A DNA stretch of 37,342 nt from Tidjanibacter sp. (GTDB taxonomy: Bacteria > Bacteroidota > Bacteroidia > Bacteroidales > Rikenellaceae): the NCBI GenBank assembly GCA_017936005.1, contig JAGBGK010000021.1, positions 1 to 37,342 on the forward strand. The letters are read 5' to 3'. The notes beneath the pieces were generated by a model. That model saw only the letters and a list, made by a program, of their open reading frames with translations, had not been told where the DNA came from and did no database searches. Of this stretch, positions 1 to 7,562 are shown piece after piece. A program made the position numbers and the translations under genes. The stretch's first letter is position 1. Every line of letters starts with the position of its first letter.

Positions 1-6
1 CAATTT

Positions 7-1095
7 TCAATTTCCCTCTCCCCTCAGGGCCTTTACGATGTCAACCATCTGGTCATACTGCTCTTCCATACTTTGGAGCAATTTGTATTGCGCACGGGTA
101 CGCACGAGGTTGTGGTCGGCATATTTGGTCTTGTAGTAGGTGTCGCCGTCGATGTAGTCCATCAGGAAGCGCAACACCTGCTCGAAGGTGATGAACCTAC
201 CGCTGAACGCTAGCCACTCCCACTCGCTCTCCGAGAGGGTGGCGGCACGCTCCGAGAGGTAGCCCTCAATGTAGGCACGGAACATATCGAGGCTCATCGA
301 AACCTTCTCCAAGTCGGGGTCATCCTCGGCACCGGTGTTGGTGTAGGAGCGCAGAGCGTCGCCCACGTCGTTGAGCGAGGTGCTACTCATAACCGTATCG
401 AGGTCGATGGCGCAGAGTACCTCTTTGGTGTCGGCATCAAAGAGTATGTTGCTGATTTTGGTGTCGTTGTGGGTTACTCGTGTGGGAATGGTGCCATTCT
501 CCACGAGCGACCAGAAGCCCAACATCTCCTCCCTGCGGCTCTCAATCCAGCCAATCTCCTCGGCGAGCGAAGACACACGGCCGGCCTTGTCGGCCCTCAC
601 TGCCGCATCCCACTGCTCAAAGCGGTAGCGCATATTGTGAAATCCCTTGATAACCTCGGCCAAAGGCTCCGTAAAGTCGGCCAACTGCGCTTGGAAACGA
701 CCAATACCCTTGCCACCCTGATAGGCGAGGGCGGTGGAGTCGGCACGGTCGTAGGTGGTGGTGTTGGGAATGAAGGTGCACACAGCCCAGAAGTTACCCT
801 CCTCATCCTTGTAGTAGAGGTTGCCATCGGTGGTAGGGATGACCGTAAGTGTTTCACGCATAGGGTTTTCCACTTTGGCCTTGATGTGTTCGGTGACCTT
901 GCGGATGTTCTCCATCATAGCGGGCACATCGGGGAATACGATGTGGTTTTTGCGTTGGAGTATGTAGTCGGGAGCCTCACCTTCGGTCCTCACGATGAAG
1001 GTGTCGTTGATGAAGCCGTCGCCGAGTGCGCGGATGTCGGCGATGGTGCCTTCGAGCGCAAAACGCTGTGCAATGTTGAGTAGTTTATTGTCCAT
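7..1095 (-). CDS. APH-fold sugar kinase, N-acetylhexosamine kinase-like
   Basis: A 362-residue protein of the aminoglycoside phosphotransferase/choline kinase fold. The Brenner-type catalytic motif THNDTKISNILFD (about residues 208-220) supplies the catalytic Asp and the metal-binding Asn, and CAIDLDTVM about 15 residues later is the DFG-equivalent metal site. No signal peptide is visible, so it should act in the cytoplasm. NahK, which phosphorylates GlcNAc/GalNAc at C1, has this fold. The GH89 hexosaminidase upstream would release GlcNAc, so phosphorylation of an N-acetylhexosamine is a reasonable inference, not a proven activity. It begins 12 bp after the CBM9-like gene stop and is probably co-transcribed with it. 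It ends with TGA, the only TGA among the genes here. Other small-molecule kinases of the fold cannot be excluded. Confidence 0.8.
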   Translation of the reverse strand: MDNKLLNIAQRFALEGTIADIRALGDGFINDTFIVRTEGEAPDYILQRKNHIVFPDVPAMMENIRKVTEHIKAKVENPMRETLTVIPTTDGNLYYKDEEGNFWAVCTFIPNTTTYDRADSTALAYQGGKGIGRFQAQLADFTEPLAEVIKGFHNMRYRFEQWDAAVRADKAGRVSSLAEEIGWIESRREEMLGFWSLVENGTIPTRVTHNDTKISNILFDADTKEVLCAIDLDTVMSSTSLNDVGDALRSYTNTGAEDDPDLEKVSMSLDMFRAYIEGYLSERAATLSESEWEWLAFSGRFITFEQVLRFLMDYIDGDTYYKTKYADHNLVRTRAQYKLLQSMEEQYDQMVDIVKALRGEGN

Positions 1096-1107
1096 AATTA
1101 GGGTGTT

Positions 1108-1716
1108 TTATTTGTCAAAAATGAGTTCGCCAAACCATTCGGGGCGGTGGAAGTCGGGCTGTTCTACACCGATGGGGCTCCAACTCACAAAGTGTGCGGG
1201 GGTGGTGCCGTCGCCGCACTTATAGAGGTTGGCCAAGAGCCTCTCGGGGGTGCCGTTGAGTTCGAGCACCGAGAAGGGGAGTGTGAGTTCCAAACTCCAC
1301 CTACCGTCCTTGATGTCAATGGGCTCGGCAGGGAGTGAGGAATGTCGCACGATGGGTGCGGCCTGCTCGGGTGTGAAGTGGGCGCAATCGGAGCGAGAAC
1401 GCCTTTTGGCCGAGAGCCCCACGCCGATACAGTTGGTCTCGAAGTTGAAGTAGAAGGGGCTGTCGGGCTCCTTGATGAACAACTCCACGCAACTATCCTC
1501 CCACACGGGCCCGTTGGCGGTGGTGCAGATTGCTTTGGTGTGGGCCTCCTCCACCTCGTAGCGCACCAAGAGGGCCTCCTCTGTGTGGCCTATGTAGAAG
1601 CGCACGGATGGTTTGTAGGGATACTCTGCCCAATTGATGCACTCGATGGTGTCGGTGGCAAACTGCTCCAACTTCTCAAAGCCCTCCACTCGGGGCACAC
1701 GGATACTCTTTTTCAT
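1108..1716 (-). CDS. CBM9-like carbohydrate-binding protein
   Basis: A 202-residue protein resembling the stand-alone family 9-like carbohydrate-binding proteins of Bacteroidetes. The beta-sandwich signature includes VWEDSCVELFI (about residues 72-82), FYFNFETNCIG soon after, and the C-terminal strands FVSWSPIGVEQPDFHRPEWFG. No signal peptide or membrane segment is seen, so it is probably cytoplasmic or leaderless. The family is often found beside glycoside hydrolases, but its role is poorly defined; sugar binding is inferred from the fold. Start ATG at 1716. The kinase gene follows after 12 bp. The 168 bp between this gene and the GH89 gene upstream holds a heptamer array and a hairpin repeat, so it may have its own transcript start. 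Confidence 0.75.
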   Translation of the reverse strand: MKKSIRVPRVEGFEKLEQFATDTIECINWAEYPYKPSVRFYIGHTEEALLVRYEVEEAHTKAICTTANGPVWEDSCVELFIKEPDSPFYFNFETNCIGVGLSAKRRSRSDCAHFTPEQAAPIVRHSSLPAEPIDIKDGRWSLELTLPFSVLELNGTPERLLANLYKCGDGTTPAHFVSWSPIGVEQPDFHRPEWFGELIFDK

Positions 1717-1722
1717 AGTTTT

Positions 1723-1753
1723 GTCAACCGTCGACGGTCGACCGTCAACCGTC
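1723..1753. repeat. ACCGTCN heptamer array, copy 1
   Basis: About four 7-bp units of the form ACCGTCN, the second inverted at one base so that ACCGTCGACGGT (1727-1738) is a perfect palindrome. Related longer arrays lie at 32994-33053 and 37248-37286. It sits 7 bp upstream of the CBM9-like start codon, in the probable 5' leader. The origin is unknown. Confidence 0.75.
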
Positions 1754-1790
1754 TTTTTCTTAATTAGTAAATATTGTTCCTTTCTTTTTC

Positions 1791-1879
1791 TCGGGTATCT
1801 TTTTTAATACCCGTGAAGTTAGGGAATTTAGGGAGGTTAGGGAATAATTTTGAATTTTGAATTTTGAATTTTCAATTTT
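1791..1879. repeat. CGGGTAT hairpin plus GGTTAGGGA tail, copy 1
   Basis: A hairpin with arms CGGGTAT (1792-1798) and ATACCCG (1807-1813) around a T-rich loop. It is followed by GTTAGGGAATTTAGGGAGG, TTAGGGAATAATTTT and several GAATTTT/CAATTTT units. A second copy with nearly the same sequence lies at 33217-33311. It fills the gap between the GH89 and CBM9-like genes. No T-run follows the hairpin on the minus strand, so it does not look like a normal intrinsic terminator for GH89. Confidence 0.75.
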
Positions 1880-1884
1880 CCCCT

Positions 1885-4104
1885 CTACTTCGTAGGGGTA
1901 TTGCGGTATTTGGCAAACACCTTTCGTGCCATCTCCAACTCGCCACCTGCGGGCTTGCGGTCGAAGGTGTCGATGCGGTCCGTCCACCAACGAGTCTCAA
2001 ACTTGTCGGCAATGCTACGGAAGGTGTTGTGGTCATCGCTGGTGTATTTACCCTTGGTCAGCACAGCACTCTTAACCTCGTGGAAGTACATCTCCCAGCG
2101 CTCGCCATAGTAGGAGGTGATGAGGCCCGCTTGACAACGCCTTGCGTAGTCGTTCAGGCGGCTACCCTCCACACCCCAAGCGGTTACGATGCTGCGTGCG
2201 TTGCTCTCGTAGTAGTTCTTCTCGGCCTCGTCGGTGCCAAAGGTGCGAGCATCCTGCAACCACTTGTCGAGCATAAAGGTCTGGTTGGTGGCCATCAGAA
2301 TGTCGAGGTCCTTGAAAATCTCACACATAAAGTTCTCCTCTTTGGTCATAGCCTCGATGTCGCACCTCTTCTTTGCGTCGCTGAAACGGCACAACGAGAG
2401 TACGAAGGTGTTGGATAGCAACTCACGGGTGATGTTAACCACGTCGAAGCGGTGGCTGGGACGGTCCGATTCGACCTGCAAGAGGTAGTCGAGTGCGCTG
2501 ACGAGGGTCTGCTGGTCGTCGGTGATGGTCTGATTCCACTTGTAGTCCGCCTGTGGTGGGGTTACCAACCAGGGGTGGCGGTGTTTGGGGTTGCCGGTGT
2601 GGGAGTGTTTGCCATACTCCTCGTTGTTATACACGCCATCGGCCAATATCTGCCAAGCCTTGCGAGCGTTCTCGTCCACAAACCCCACCCTCTGGTCGGC
2701 CATAGTGTTCACCCACTCGGTGGGAGAAGTGTGCTGTGGCAGAGTCCAAGCCTTCTCGAACACATATTCATACACGAAGGGGTTGTAGTCGAAACCCTCC
2801 AAAGTGGAGCCAATACCTGTAAGGTTCTCCACATTGGCAAGTGTGTTCTCAAAGCGGCGGTCAATCTCCTTGATGTTACCCGTCAGGGGCGAGTTGCCGC
2901 CAAAGTTACCCAAGTAGCACCAAATGAAGGGTGTGCCATAGAATTTCTCAACTGTTGGCCACACCTCATAGAACTCGCAGAAGTAGTCGAGCATCAGCTG
3001 GCCCTTTGCGGGAGGGGCGGTCAGGTAGGCCTCCACGCGTTCGGGAATCCAGTGCTGACGCTGATAGTAGAACATCCAACCCATCTGCAACCACACAGCC
3101 TTCTTGTCGGCCTTACGCAGACTCTCATAGACCTGTTTGCTCACACGGGCCAAGTAGTCGGGCTCCCACGATGGGGGAGTGAGCTCGTTGAAGATATCAA
3201 TACCGTAGACGTGGTCGGTGCCGTAGGTCTGGGCCTGAATGTCGAGGAAAAGTTTTTGGATTTTGGTGTAGGCTGGGTCCATAGGGTCGAGGAAGCTGCA
3301 CGCATAGTCGTCGGGGAAGTCGCTCCAATGTTTCAGCTTGGTGATTTTAGCCTCCGGCATCACCCTCTTCAACTCGGCAGGAACGTGGCCTGCAAAGGCA
3401 GGCAACACGGGTTTCATATTAAGCTCCCTCTCGCGAGCAACAATCTTCTTCTGCAACTCCTCCTGACTATCGAGCCATCCTTTGGGTAGAGGGCCCTGCC
3501 AATAGTCGATGTTCTGCATACGGTGCCAGGGCAGGTGTGCGGGGCCCGTGAAGAAACCCCTAATCTCCTCGTCGGTGAGTCCGAGGTTGCTCCACACTTT
3601 GTACCAAATGCTCTCCTGACCGGTGATGGCCAAGGGAAGGTTTACACCATTGAGGGCCATCCAGTCGATGAGCCTCTCCCAATCGCTCCAACCCCACCAC
3701 GGCATTGTGTAGCCATAGGTGCAGTAGTTGAGGAAGAAGCGGTCTTTCACCCTTGCTTTGGCTGCTACGGGAGTGTCAACAGAGGGGAGTGTGGCGGGCA
3801 GCACTACGGGGTCTGCCGCATACCACGACACTTCGGTGAGGCAGTAGTATTTGAGGTAGTGGTTCAGACCAACGGCCATTGAACCTGCATTGTTACCGGC
3901 GATGACAATCTTCCCATCTTCGCTCGAAAGTTCCCAGCGGTCGCCTCCCTTTGCGGGCAACACTCGCCACTCGAATTGGTCCGCAACGGAGGGTACAACC
4001 CTCTCGGCCAGAGCCTTTATTGCGGAGATGTTGGTGTCTATTTTGGCGGCAAAAATGTTGGTCGCCCAAAGGCATAATGCCACAAATACTACAATCCTTT
4101 TCAT
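1885..4104 (-). CDS. GH89 alpha-N-acetylglucosaminidase
   Basis: A 739-residue homologue of NAGLU, which hydrolyses terminal alpha-linked GlcNAc from mucin-type or heparan-type glycans. Residues 1-19 form a signal peptide (hydrophobic core VVFVALCLWATNIFA), so it is exported, probably to the periplasm. Family landmarks are clear: YCTYGYTMPWWGWSDWERLIDWMALNG near residues 127-155, GIDIFNELTPPSW with the acid/base Glu, and GSTLEGFDYNPFVYEYVFEKAW with the predicted nucleophile Glu. The C-terminal helical domain with YYGERWEMYF is present. Length fits a GH89 without extra binding modules. It starts 70 bp after the LacI stop with no obvious promoter between them, so they may be co-transcribed. The product would feed the kinase at 7-1095. 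Confidence 0.93.
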   Translation of the reverse strand: MKRIVVFVALCLWATNIFAAKIDTNISAIKALAERVVPSVADQFEWRVLPAKGGDRWELSSEDGKIVIAGNNAGSMAVGLNHYLKYYCLTEVSWYAADPVVLPATLPSVDTPVAAKARVKDRFFLNYCTYGYTMPWWGWSDWERLIDWMALNGVNLPLAITGQESIWYKVWSNLGLTDEEIRGFFTGPAHLPWHRMQNIDYWQGPLPKGWLDSQEELQKKIVARERELNMKPVLPAFAGHVPAELKRVMPEAKITKLKHWSDFPDDYACSFLDPMDPAYTKIQKLFLDIQAQTYGTDHVYGIDIFNELTPPSWEPDYLARVSKQVYESLRKADKKAVWLQMGWMFYYQRQHWIPERVEAYLTAPPAKGQLMLDYFCEFYEVWPTVEKFYGTPFIWCYLGNFGGNSPLTGNIKEIDRRFENTLANVENLTGIGSTLEGFDYNPFVYEYVFEKAWTLPQHTSPTEWVNTMADQRVGFVDENARKAWQILADGVYNNEEYGKHSHTGNPKHRHPWLVTPPQADYKWNQTITDDQQTLVSALDYLLQVESDRPSHRFDVVNITRELLSNTFVLSLCRFSDAKKRCDIEAMTKEENFMCEIFKDLDILMATNQTFMLDKWLQDARTFGTDEAEKNYYESNARSIVTAWGVEGSRLNDYARRCQAGLITSYYGERWEMYFHEVKSAVLTKGKYTSDDHNTFRSIADKFETRWWTDRIDTFDRKPAGGELEMARKVFAKYRNTPTK

Positions 4105-4174
4105 TCTTTTTGTTCTATTAAGTTATTGGTTTTTATTATTAGTTTTCGAGATGTTCTATTTTTCCGTTTTGGGG

Positions 4175-5272
4175 TTATTTTCCACCCCCCCCCGTGGAAT
4201 TTTGCACAACATACTCCTTGTAGAAGTCGATGTTCTCACGCGTGATTATGTCGAGCGGCATATAGTTCTCCACCTCGGGGTGGCCGCCACAGATGATGTT
4301 TTTCAGGAGTGTTTCCACCGCAAGGAATCCTTGCAATCCGGGCCTTTGGCCCACAAGAAAGTCGAGGCGACCATCCATCATGGCGGCGATGTTGTCGGCG
4401 GTCAAGTCGAGGCAGATGGTTTTGATGTTGTTGATACCTATACGTTTAAGGCTGTCGGTGATGATACTACCCCTCGACGACAACACCGCTGCACCCTTCA
4501 CGTTGGGATGGGCAGCAAAGAAGTCCGAGAGGGCCTTGTCGTTGTAGGCATTGTCGAGAGGAGAGAAGTTCAGGCGGTGCACCTTGTCGCCCAAGCGGTG
4601 CTCGTGGAAGAACTCCATAAAGCCAATCTTGCGCTGGATGGTGTTGTTGGCACTCTCGTCGCCCACCCTCATCGCCTGAAACAGGGCATATTCGCTATCG
4701 GCAGGGGTGGTTTGACGTATGAGCTTGGCAATCAGATAGCCACACGACTCCTGCTGGGCCGAGTAGAAGGCCATCGGGTTGGTGCCCTCCACCATAGAGT
4801 CCACATAGGCATAGGGGATGCGCTCCTCGTCCAATGCCTGCGCCAGACGTATGGTTTCGTCCTTGAAAGTGGGCGCAATGACCACCGCATCGGGCCTCGC
4901 TTCCAACACCTTTGTGTAGGTAGTGCGGCAGTTGTAGAGGTCATATTGATCATAGGTAAAGACCTCGCTTGAAAGGTCTACCATATTATATTCGTTGATG
5001 GCCTTGCGGAAACCTGCGTGTACTTGTTCCCAATATTGGCTGCCCTCGGTGTGGGGCGTAACGAACACTATTTTGATGTGTTTACGGATGGAGATGGAGG
5101 AGAGATAGATGTTGGGATTGTAGTTCACTTTGTTGAGAACATCCTCCACTGCTTTGAGTGCGTCGGGCGACACTTTACCTCGTCCGTGCAACACCCTATC
5201 GACCGTTCCGGCCGACACTCCGGCCATCTCGGCGATGTCCTTAATTCTGATTTTCTGAGGATTTTTTGCCAT
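4175..5272 (-). CDS. LacI-family transcriptional regulator
   Basis: A 365-residue regulator. The N-terminal HTH reads IRIKDIAEMAGVSAGTVDRV (about residues 7-26), followed by the hinge region and a periplasmic-binding-protein-like effector domain (KIVFVTPHTEGSQYW near residue 65 onward), which usually binds a sugar or sugar phosphate. I chose the ATG at 5272 because it lies 18 bp from the predicted -7 element and precedes the HTH directly; an in-frame ATG at 5362 would lie upstream of the promoter. It is divergent from the PUL and is the likely controller of both arms. The C-terminus reads NSTGGGGK, and its Gly codons form a run of nine C on the plus strand (4185-4193), a possible slippage site. 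The effector is unknown. Confidence 0.92.
   Translation of the reverse strand: MAKNPQKIRIKDIAEMAGVSAGTVDRVLHGRGKVSPDALKAVEDVLNKVNYNPNIYLSSISIRKHIKIVFVTPHTEGSQYWEQVHAGFRKAINEYNMVDLSSEVFTYDQYDLYNCRTTYTKVLEARPDAVVIAPTFKDETIRLAQALDEERIPYAYVDSMVEGTNPMAFYSAQQESCGYLIAKLIRQTTPADSEYALFQAMRVGDESANNTIQRKIGFMEFFHEHRLGDKVHRLNFSPLDNAYNDKALSDFFAAHPNVKGAAVLSSRGSIITDSLKRIGINNIKTICLDLTADNIAAMMDGRLDFLVGQRPGLQGFLAVETLLKNIICGGHPEVENYMPLDIITRENIDFYKEYVVQNSTGGGGK
4179..4199. repeat. C9 homopolymer flanked by TTCCAC/GTGGAA
   Basis: Nine consecutive C at 4185-4193 inside the last codons of the LacI gene. The run is bracketed by TTCCAC (4180-4185) and GTGGAA (4194-4199), a 6-bp inverted repeat with a C-only loop. Length change would alter only the last few residues and the stop, so the effect on the regulator may be mild. 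Confidence 0.8.
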
Positions 5273-5276
5273 TGTG

Positions 5277-5291
5277 TGTGTATTTTGCACA
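5277..5291. promoter_or_regulatory. possible LacI autoregulatory half-site pair
   Basis: TGTGTATTTTGCACA has TGTG/CACA ends like the 14-bp candidate operator at 5558-5571, but it lacks the central ACGT and is one base longer. It overlaps the transcription start expected for the lacI-type gene. It is weak evidence for autoregulation. Confidence 0.2.
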
Positions 5292-5321
5292 AAGGTATAA
5301 TTTATTTTTGAAACTTCCAAA
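5290..5321 (-). promoter_or_regulatory. promoter of the LacI-family gene
   Basis: On the minus strand a TTTG (-33) at 5321-5318 and TACCTTTG (-7) at 5297-5290 are separated by 20 bp. This matches the Bacteroidetes primary-sigma consensus TTTG, about 19-21 bp, TAnnTTTG. The start codon lies 18 bp downstream of the -7 element, giving a very short leader. Confidence 0.75.
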
Positions 5322-5525
5322 GTGGATGTTTGCGCGATGTGGTAGATATATCTTCGTTTCACGCAAAAGTGTCGTTTTTCGGGGTGTGTATTTTGGTGTG
5401 TGTTTGAATGAATTTTGTATGGCTCATTTGATATTTATAGGGTGGTTTTATTTTGATTTACAATTGTTTGCAATTGTGTGTGCGCTGTGTGTATATTTTT
5501 GTTTGTTCAAAAAATAACAAAAAAT
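5322..5525. other. divergent intergenic region, AT- and TG-rich
   Basis: The central part of the 330-bp gap between the regulator and the first esterase gene. It is rich in TGTG and TTTG steps and contains no credible gene. Apart from the two flanking promoters I see no further clear regulatory site. Confidence 0.5.
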
Positions 5526-5557
5526 TTTGCATATTAAAAAATAAAGGTGTAACTTTG
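5526..5557 (+). promoter_or_regulatory. main PUL promoter
   Basis: TTTG at 5526-5529 and TAACTTTG at 5550-5557 are spaced by 20 bp, a near-perfect Bacteroidetes promoter. The expected start is near 5563-5565, leaving a leader of about 40 nt before the ATG at 5603. No other plus-strand promoter of this quality was seen before the terminator at 30350, so it may drive most of the esterase, GH3, beta-helix and SusCD genes. Confidence 0.75.
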
Positions 5558-5571
5558 TGTGTACGTCCACA
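5558..5571. promoter_or_regulatory. candidate LacI-family operator, site 1
   Basis: TGTGTACGTCCACA is an imperfect palindrome with half-sites TGTGTAC and TGTGGAC and a central CG, the usual architecture of LacI-family operators. It begins at the first base after the -7 element and covers the predicted transcription start, a classic repressor position. The exact reverse complement occurs at 13557-13570 and 15222-15235. Confidence 0.55.
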
Positions 5572-5602
5572 ATGTAGTGGCGTAAAGCAGGTGAATATTA
5601 CT

Positions 5603-6526
5603 ATGAAAAACTCGACAAAAAAGAACCTTATTATCCCCTTTGTGATGGCATTTTGCGTGCTCGTTTTGGGTGCTTGTGGAGATGTTAATGAGAATGGCGG
5701 AGGCAATGAGGGCGGAGGCGAAACTCCGACTCCTGAGGAGCAGATTCCAACAAGTGGTTGCGATGTTTACCTCTTCCTCGGACAGAGCAATATGTCGGGT
5801 TTTGGTGGCGAGATGATTGAGGGCGATGACGAGCCTATTCCGAATGTGTATCTGCTCGACAACTTGGGCGAGCTTCGTCCCGCTGCTGCTCCTATGAACT
5901 TCTACTCGTCGGTGCGCAAGAGGATGGCTGTGCAGAAGATTAACCCTGCGTTCCAATTCTCCAAAGTGATGAGCGAGAAGAGCAAAAACCCCGTGGTTAT
6001 CGTGTGCAATGCGCGTGGCGCGACCACTGTTAGCCAATGGCAGAAGGGTGCAAGCCCCATTCTGTTCAGCGAGGATGGCGGCGACGACCCCTGGATGTGG
6101 GGCCAGAGCGCTCAACTCTATGCCGAGGCGGTGCGCCGTTGCAAGCAGGCTATGGAGTATGGCACCTTGAAGGCTGTGTGCTGGCACCAGGGATGTGGCG
6201 ACTCGCAGAGCGATTATGCGGTGAACAACTACCTTTCCCAATTGAATAGGTTCGTTACAGACTTGAGGGCTGATTTGGGTGTTGGCGAGGAGGTTCCCTT
6301 CATTGCCGGAGAGTTGCAGTATAAGAGCTCCGGTGCTCCGAGGTTCAACCCTATGATTAGGACCATCGGAACGGTTGTGGCAAATGGTCACTGGGTGTCG
6401 GCCGAGGGTGTGACCATCTGTGGCGATGGTATCCACTTCGACCGTCCGGGCAATATCCTCATCGGTGGCAGGTATGTGGACAAGGTACTCGAACTGCTTG
6501 ATGTTGAGAAAGAGGAGGTTGAGTAG
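5603..6526 (+). CDS. SGNH/SASA-family esterase lipoprotein, paralogue A
   Basis: A 307-residue lipoprotein esterase of the sialate O-acetylesterase-like (SASA, formerly DUF303; CE6-like) family, which removes O-acetyl groups from glycans. The signal is MKN..VMAFCVLVLGAC with the lipobox Cys near residue 24, then a Gly/Asn/Glu-rich linker. The catalytic Ser lies in GQSNMSG (Ser62). CNARGATT forms the oxyanion region, WHQGCGDSQ (194-202) matches the family WHQG block, and DGIHFD supplies Asp275 and His278. The family WHQGE Glu is Cys here. I used the ATG at 5603 because it starts the signal peptide. It is the first gene after the PUL promoter and has three tandem paralogues. The natural substrate is unknown. 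Confidence 0.85.
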   Translation: MKNSTKKNLIIPFVMAFCVLVLGACGDVNENGGGNEGGGETPTPEEQIPTSGCDVYLFLGQSNMSGFGGEMIEGDDEPIPNVYLLDNLGELRPAAAPMNFYSSVRKRMAVQKINPAFQFSKVMSEKSKNPVVIVCNARGATTVSQWQKGASPILFSEDGGDDPWMWGQSAQLYAEAVRRCKQAMEYGTLKAVCWHQGCGDSQSDYAVNNYLSQLNRFVTDLRADLGVGEEVPFIAGELQYKSSGAPRFNPMIRTIGTVVANGHWVSAEGVTICGDGIHFDRPGNILIGGRYVDKVLELLDVEKEEVE

Positions 6527-6567
6527 GAGAGAAACAATTAACTTGTTGTGCGGGAACAAGAGGTGTG

Positions 6568-7473
6568 ATGAAAAGGCTTTTGATGAATAATGTTGCGATG
6601 CTTGTTGCTGTGGCCTTCTGCGTGTTGACGCTCGGGGCTTGTGGCGAGAGTGGAACGGGCAATGAGGGTGGAGGCGAAACTCCGACTCCTGAGGAGCAGA
6701 TACCAACGAGTGGTTGCGATGTTTACCTATTCCTCGGCCAGAGCAACATGTCGGGCTTTGGTGGCGAGATGATTGAGGGCGACGACGAGCCTATTCCCAA
6801 TGTCTATCTGCTTGATAATAATGGCGAACTTCGCCCTGCAGCGGCTCCTATGAACTTCTTTTCATCGGTGCGTAAGAGGATGGATTTGCAGAAGGTTAAC
6901 CCTGCGTTCCAATTCTCCAAGGTGATGAGCGAGAAGAGCAAAAACCCTGTGGTTATTGTGTGCAATGCGCGCGGCGGAACCTCTATGAGCGAGTGGCAGA
7001 AAAAGGCTTTGCCCATCTATTTTGGCTCCCCCGGTGATGACCCTTGGTTGTGGGGCTTTGGCGCACAGTTGTATGGTGAGGCTGTAAGGCGTTGTAAGGA
7101 GGCGATGAAGTATGGCGAGCTGAAAGCTATCCTTTGGCACCAAGGGTGTAGCGACTCCCAACCCGGTGCAGCGGCAGCCTATTTGGGCCGTCTGAAAACT
7201 TTTGTTACAGACCTGAGGGCCGACTTGGGTGTTGGTAGCGAGGTGCCATTTATTGCCGGAGAGTTGCAATATAAGAGCCCCGGCGCACCCAACTTCAACC
7301 CCGTAATCCGTAGGATTGGCGAGGAGATAGAGGGAGCCTATTGGGTGTCGGCCGAGGGTGTGACCATCTGTGGTGATGGTATCCACTTCGACCGTCCGGG
7401 CAATATCCTCATCGGTGGCAGGTATGTCGATAAGGTGCTCGAACTGCTTGATGTTGAGAAGGAGGAAGAATAG
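6568..7473 (+). CDS. SGNH/SASA-family esterase lipoprotein, paralogue B
   Basis: A 301-residue paralogue of the preceding esterase, with GQSNMSG, CNARGGTS, WHQGCSDSQ and DGIHFD all present and the lipobox LTLGAC. The N-terminal linker and the C-terminal 120 bp are almost identical in DNA to paralogue A (6391-6520 against 7345-7470), which points to a recent duplication or gene conversion. The ATG at 6568 is preferred over the GTG just before it. It starts 41 bp after paralogue A, and CTTGTT/AACAAG in the gap could form a small hairpin. It is probably an outer-membrane-anchored deacetylase. Confidence 0.85.
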   Translation: MKRLLMNNVAMLVAVAFCVLTLGACGESGTGNEGGGETPTPEEQIPTSGCDVYLFLGQSNMSGFGGEMIEGDDEPIPNVYLLDNNGELRPAAAPMNFFSSVRKRMDLQKVNPAFQFSKVMSEKSKNPVVIVCNARGGTSMSEWQKKALPIYFGSPGDDPWLWGFGAQLYGEAVRRCKEAMKYGELKAILWHQGCSDSQPGAAAAYLGRLKTFVTDLRADLGVGSEVPFIAGELQYKSPGAPNFNPVIRRIGEEIEGAYWVSAEGVTICGDGIHFDRPGNILIGGRYVDKVLELLDVEKEEE

Positions 7474-7562
7474 AGAAATGTAGGCTGTGGTGCGAGGGAG
7501 TGTAGAACTCCTTTGCACTGCGCTTTTGATGATAGGAAAAACATAATTTTTTGAACCGCAAA

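Noticed and set aside
1791-1814. Terminator for the GH89 gene at the CGGGTAT hairpin
   Set aside because: On the minus strand the stem is followed by an A/G-rich stretch and not by a T-run, and the same element occurs elsewhere as a repeat.
5273-5362. Thirty-residue N-terminal extension of the LacI regulator
   Set aside because: It would place the start codon upstream of the well-formed -7 and -33 elements, and the extension does not resemble the family.
7474-7562. Separate promoter before esterase C
   Set aside because: CTCCTTTG resembles part of a -7 element but lacks the TA, and no TTTG sits at the right distance.
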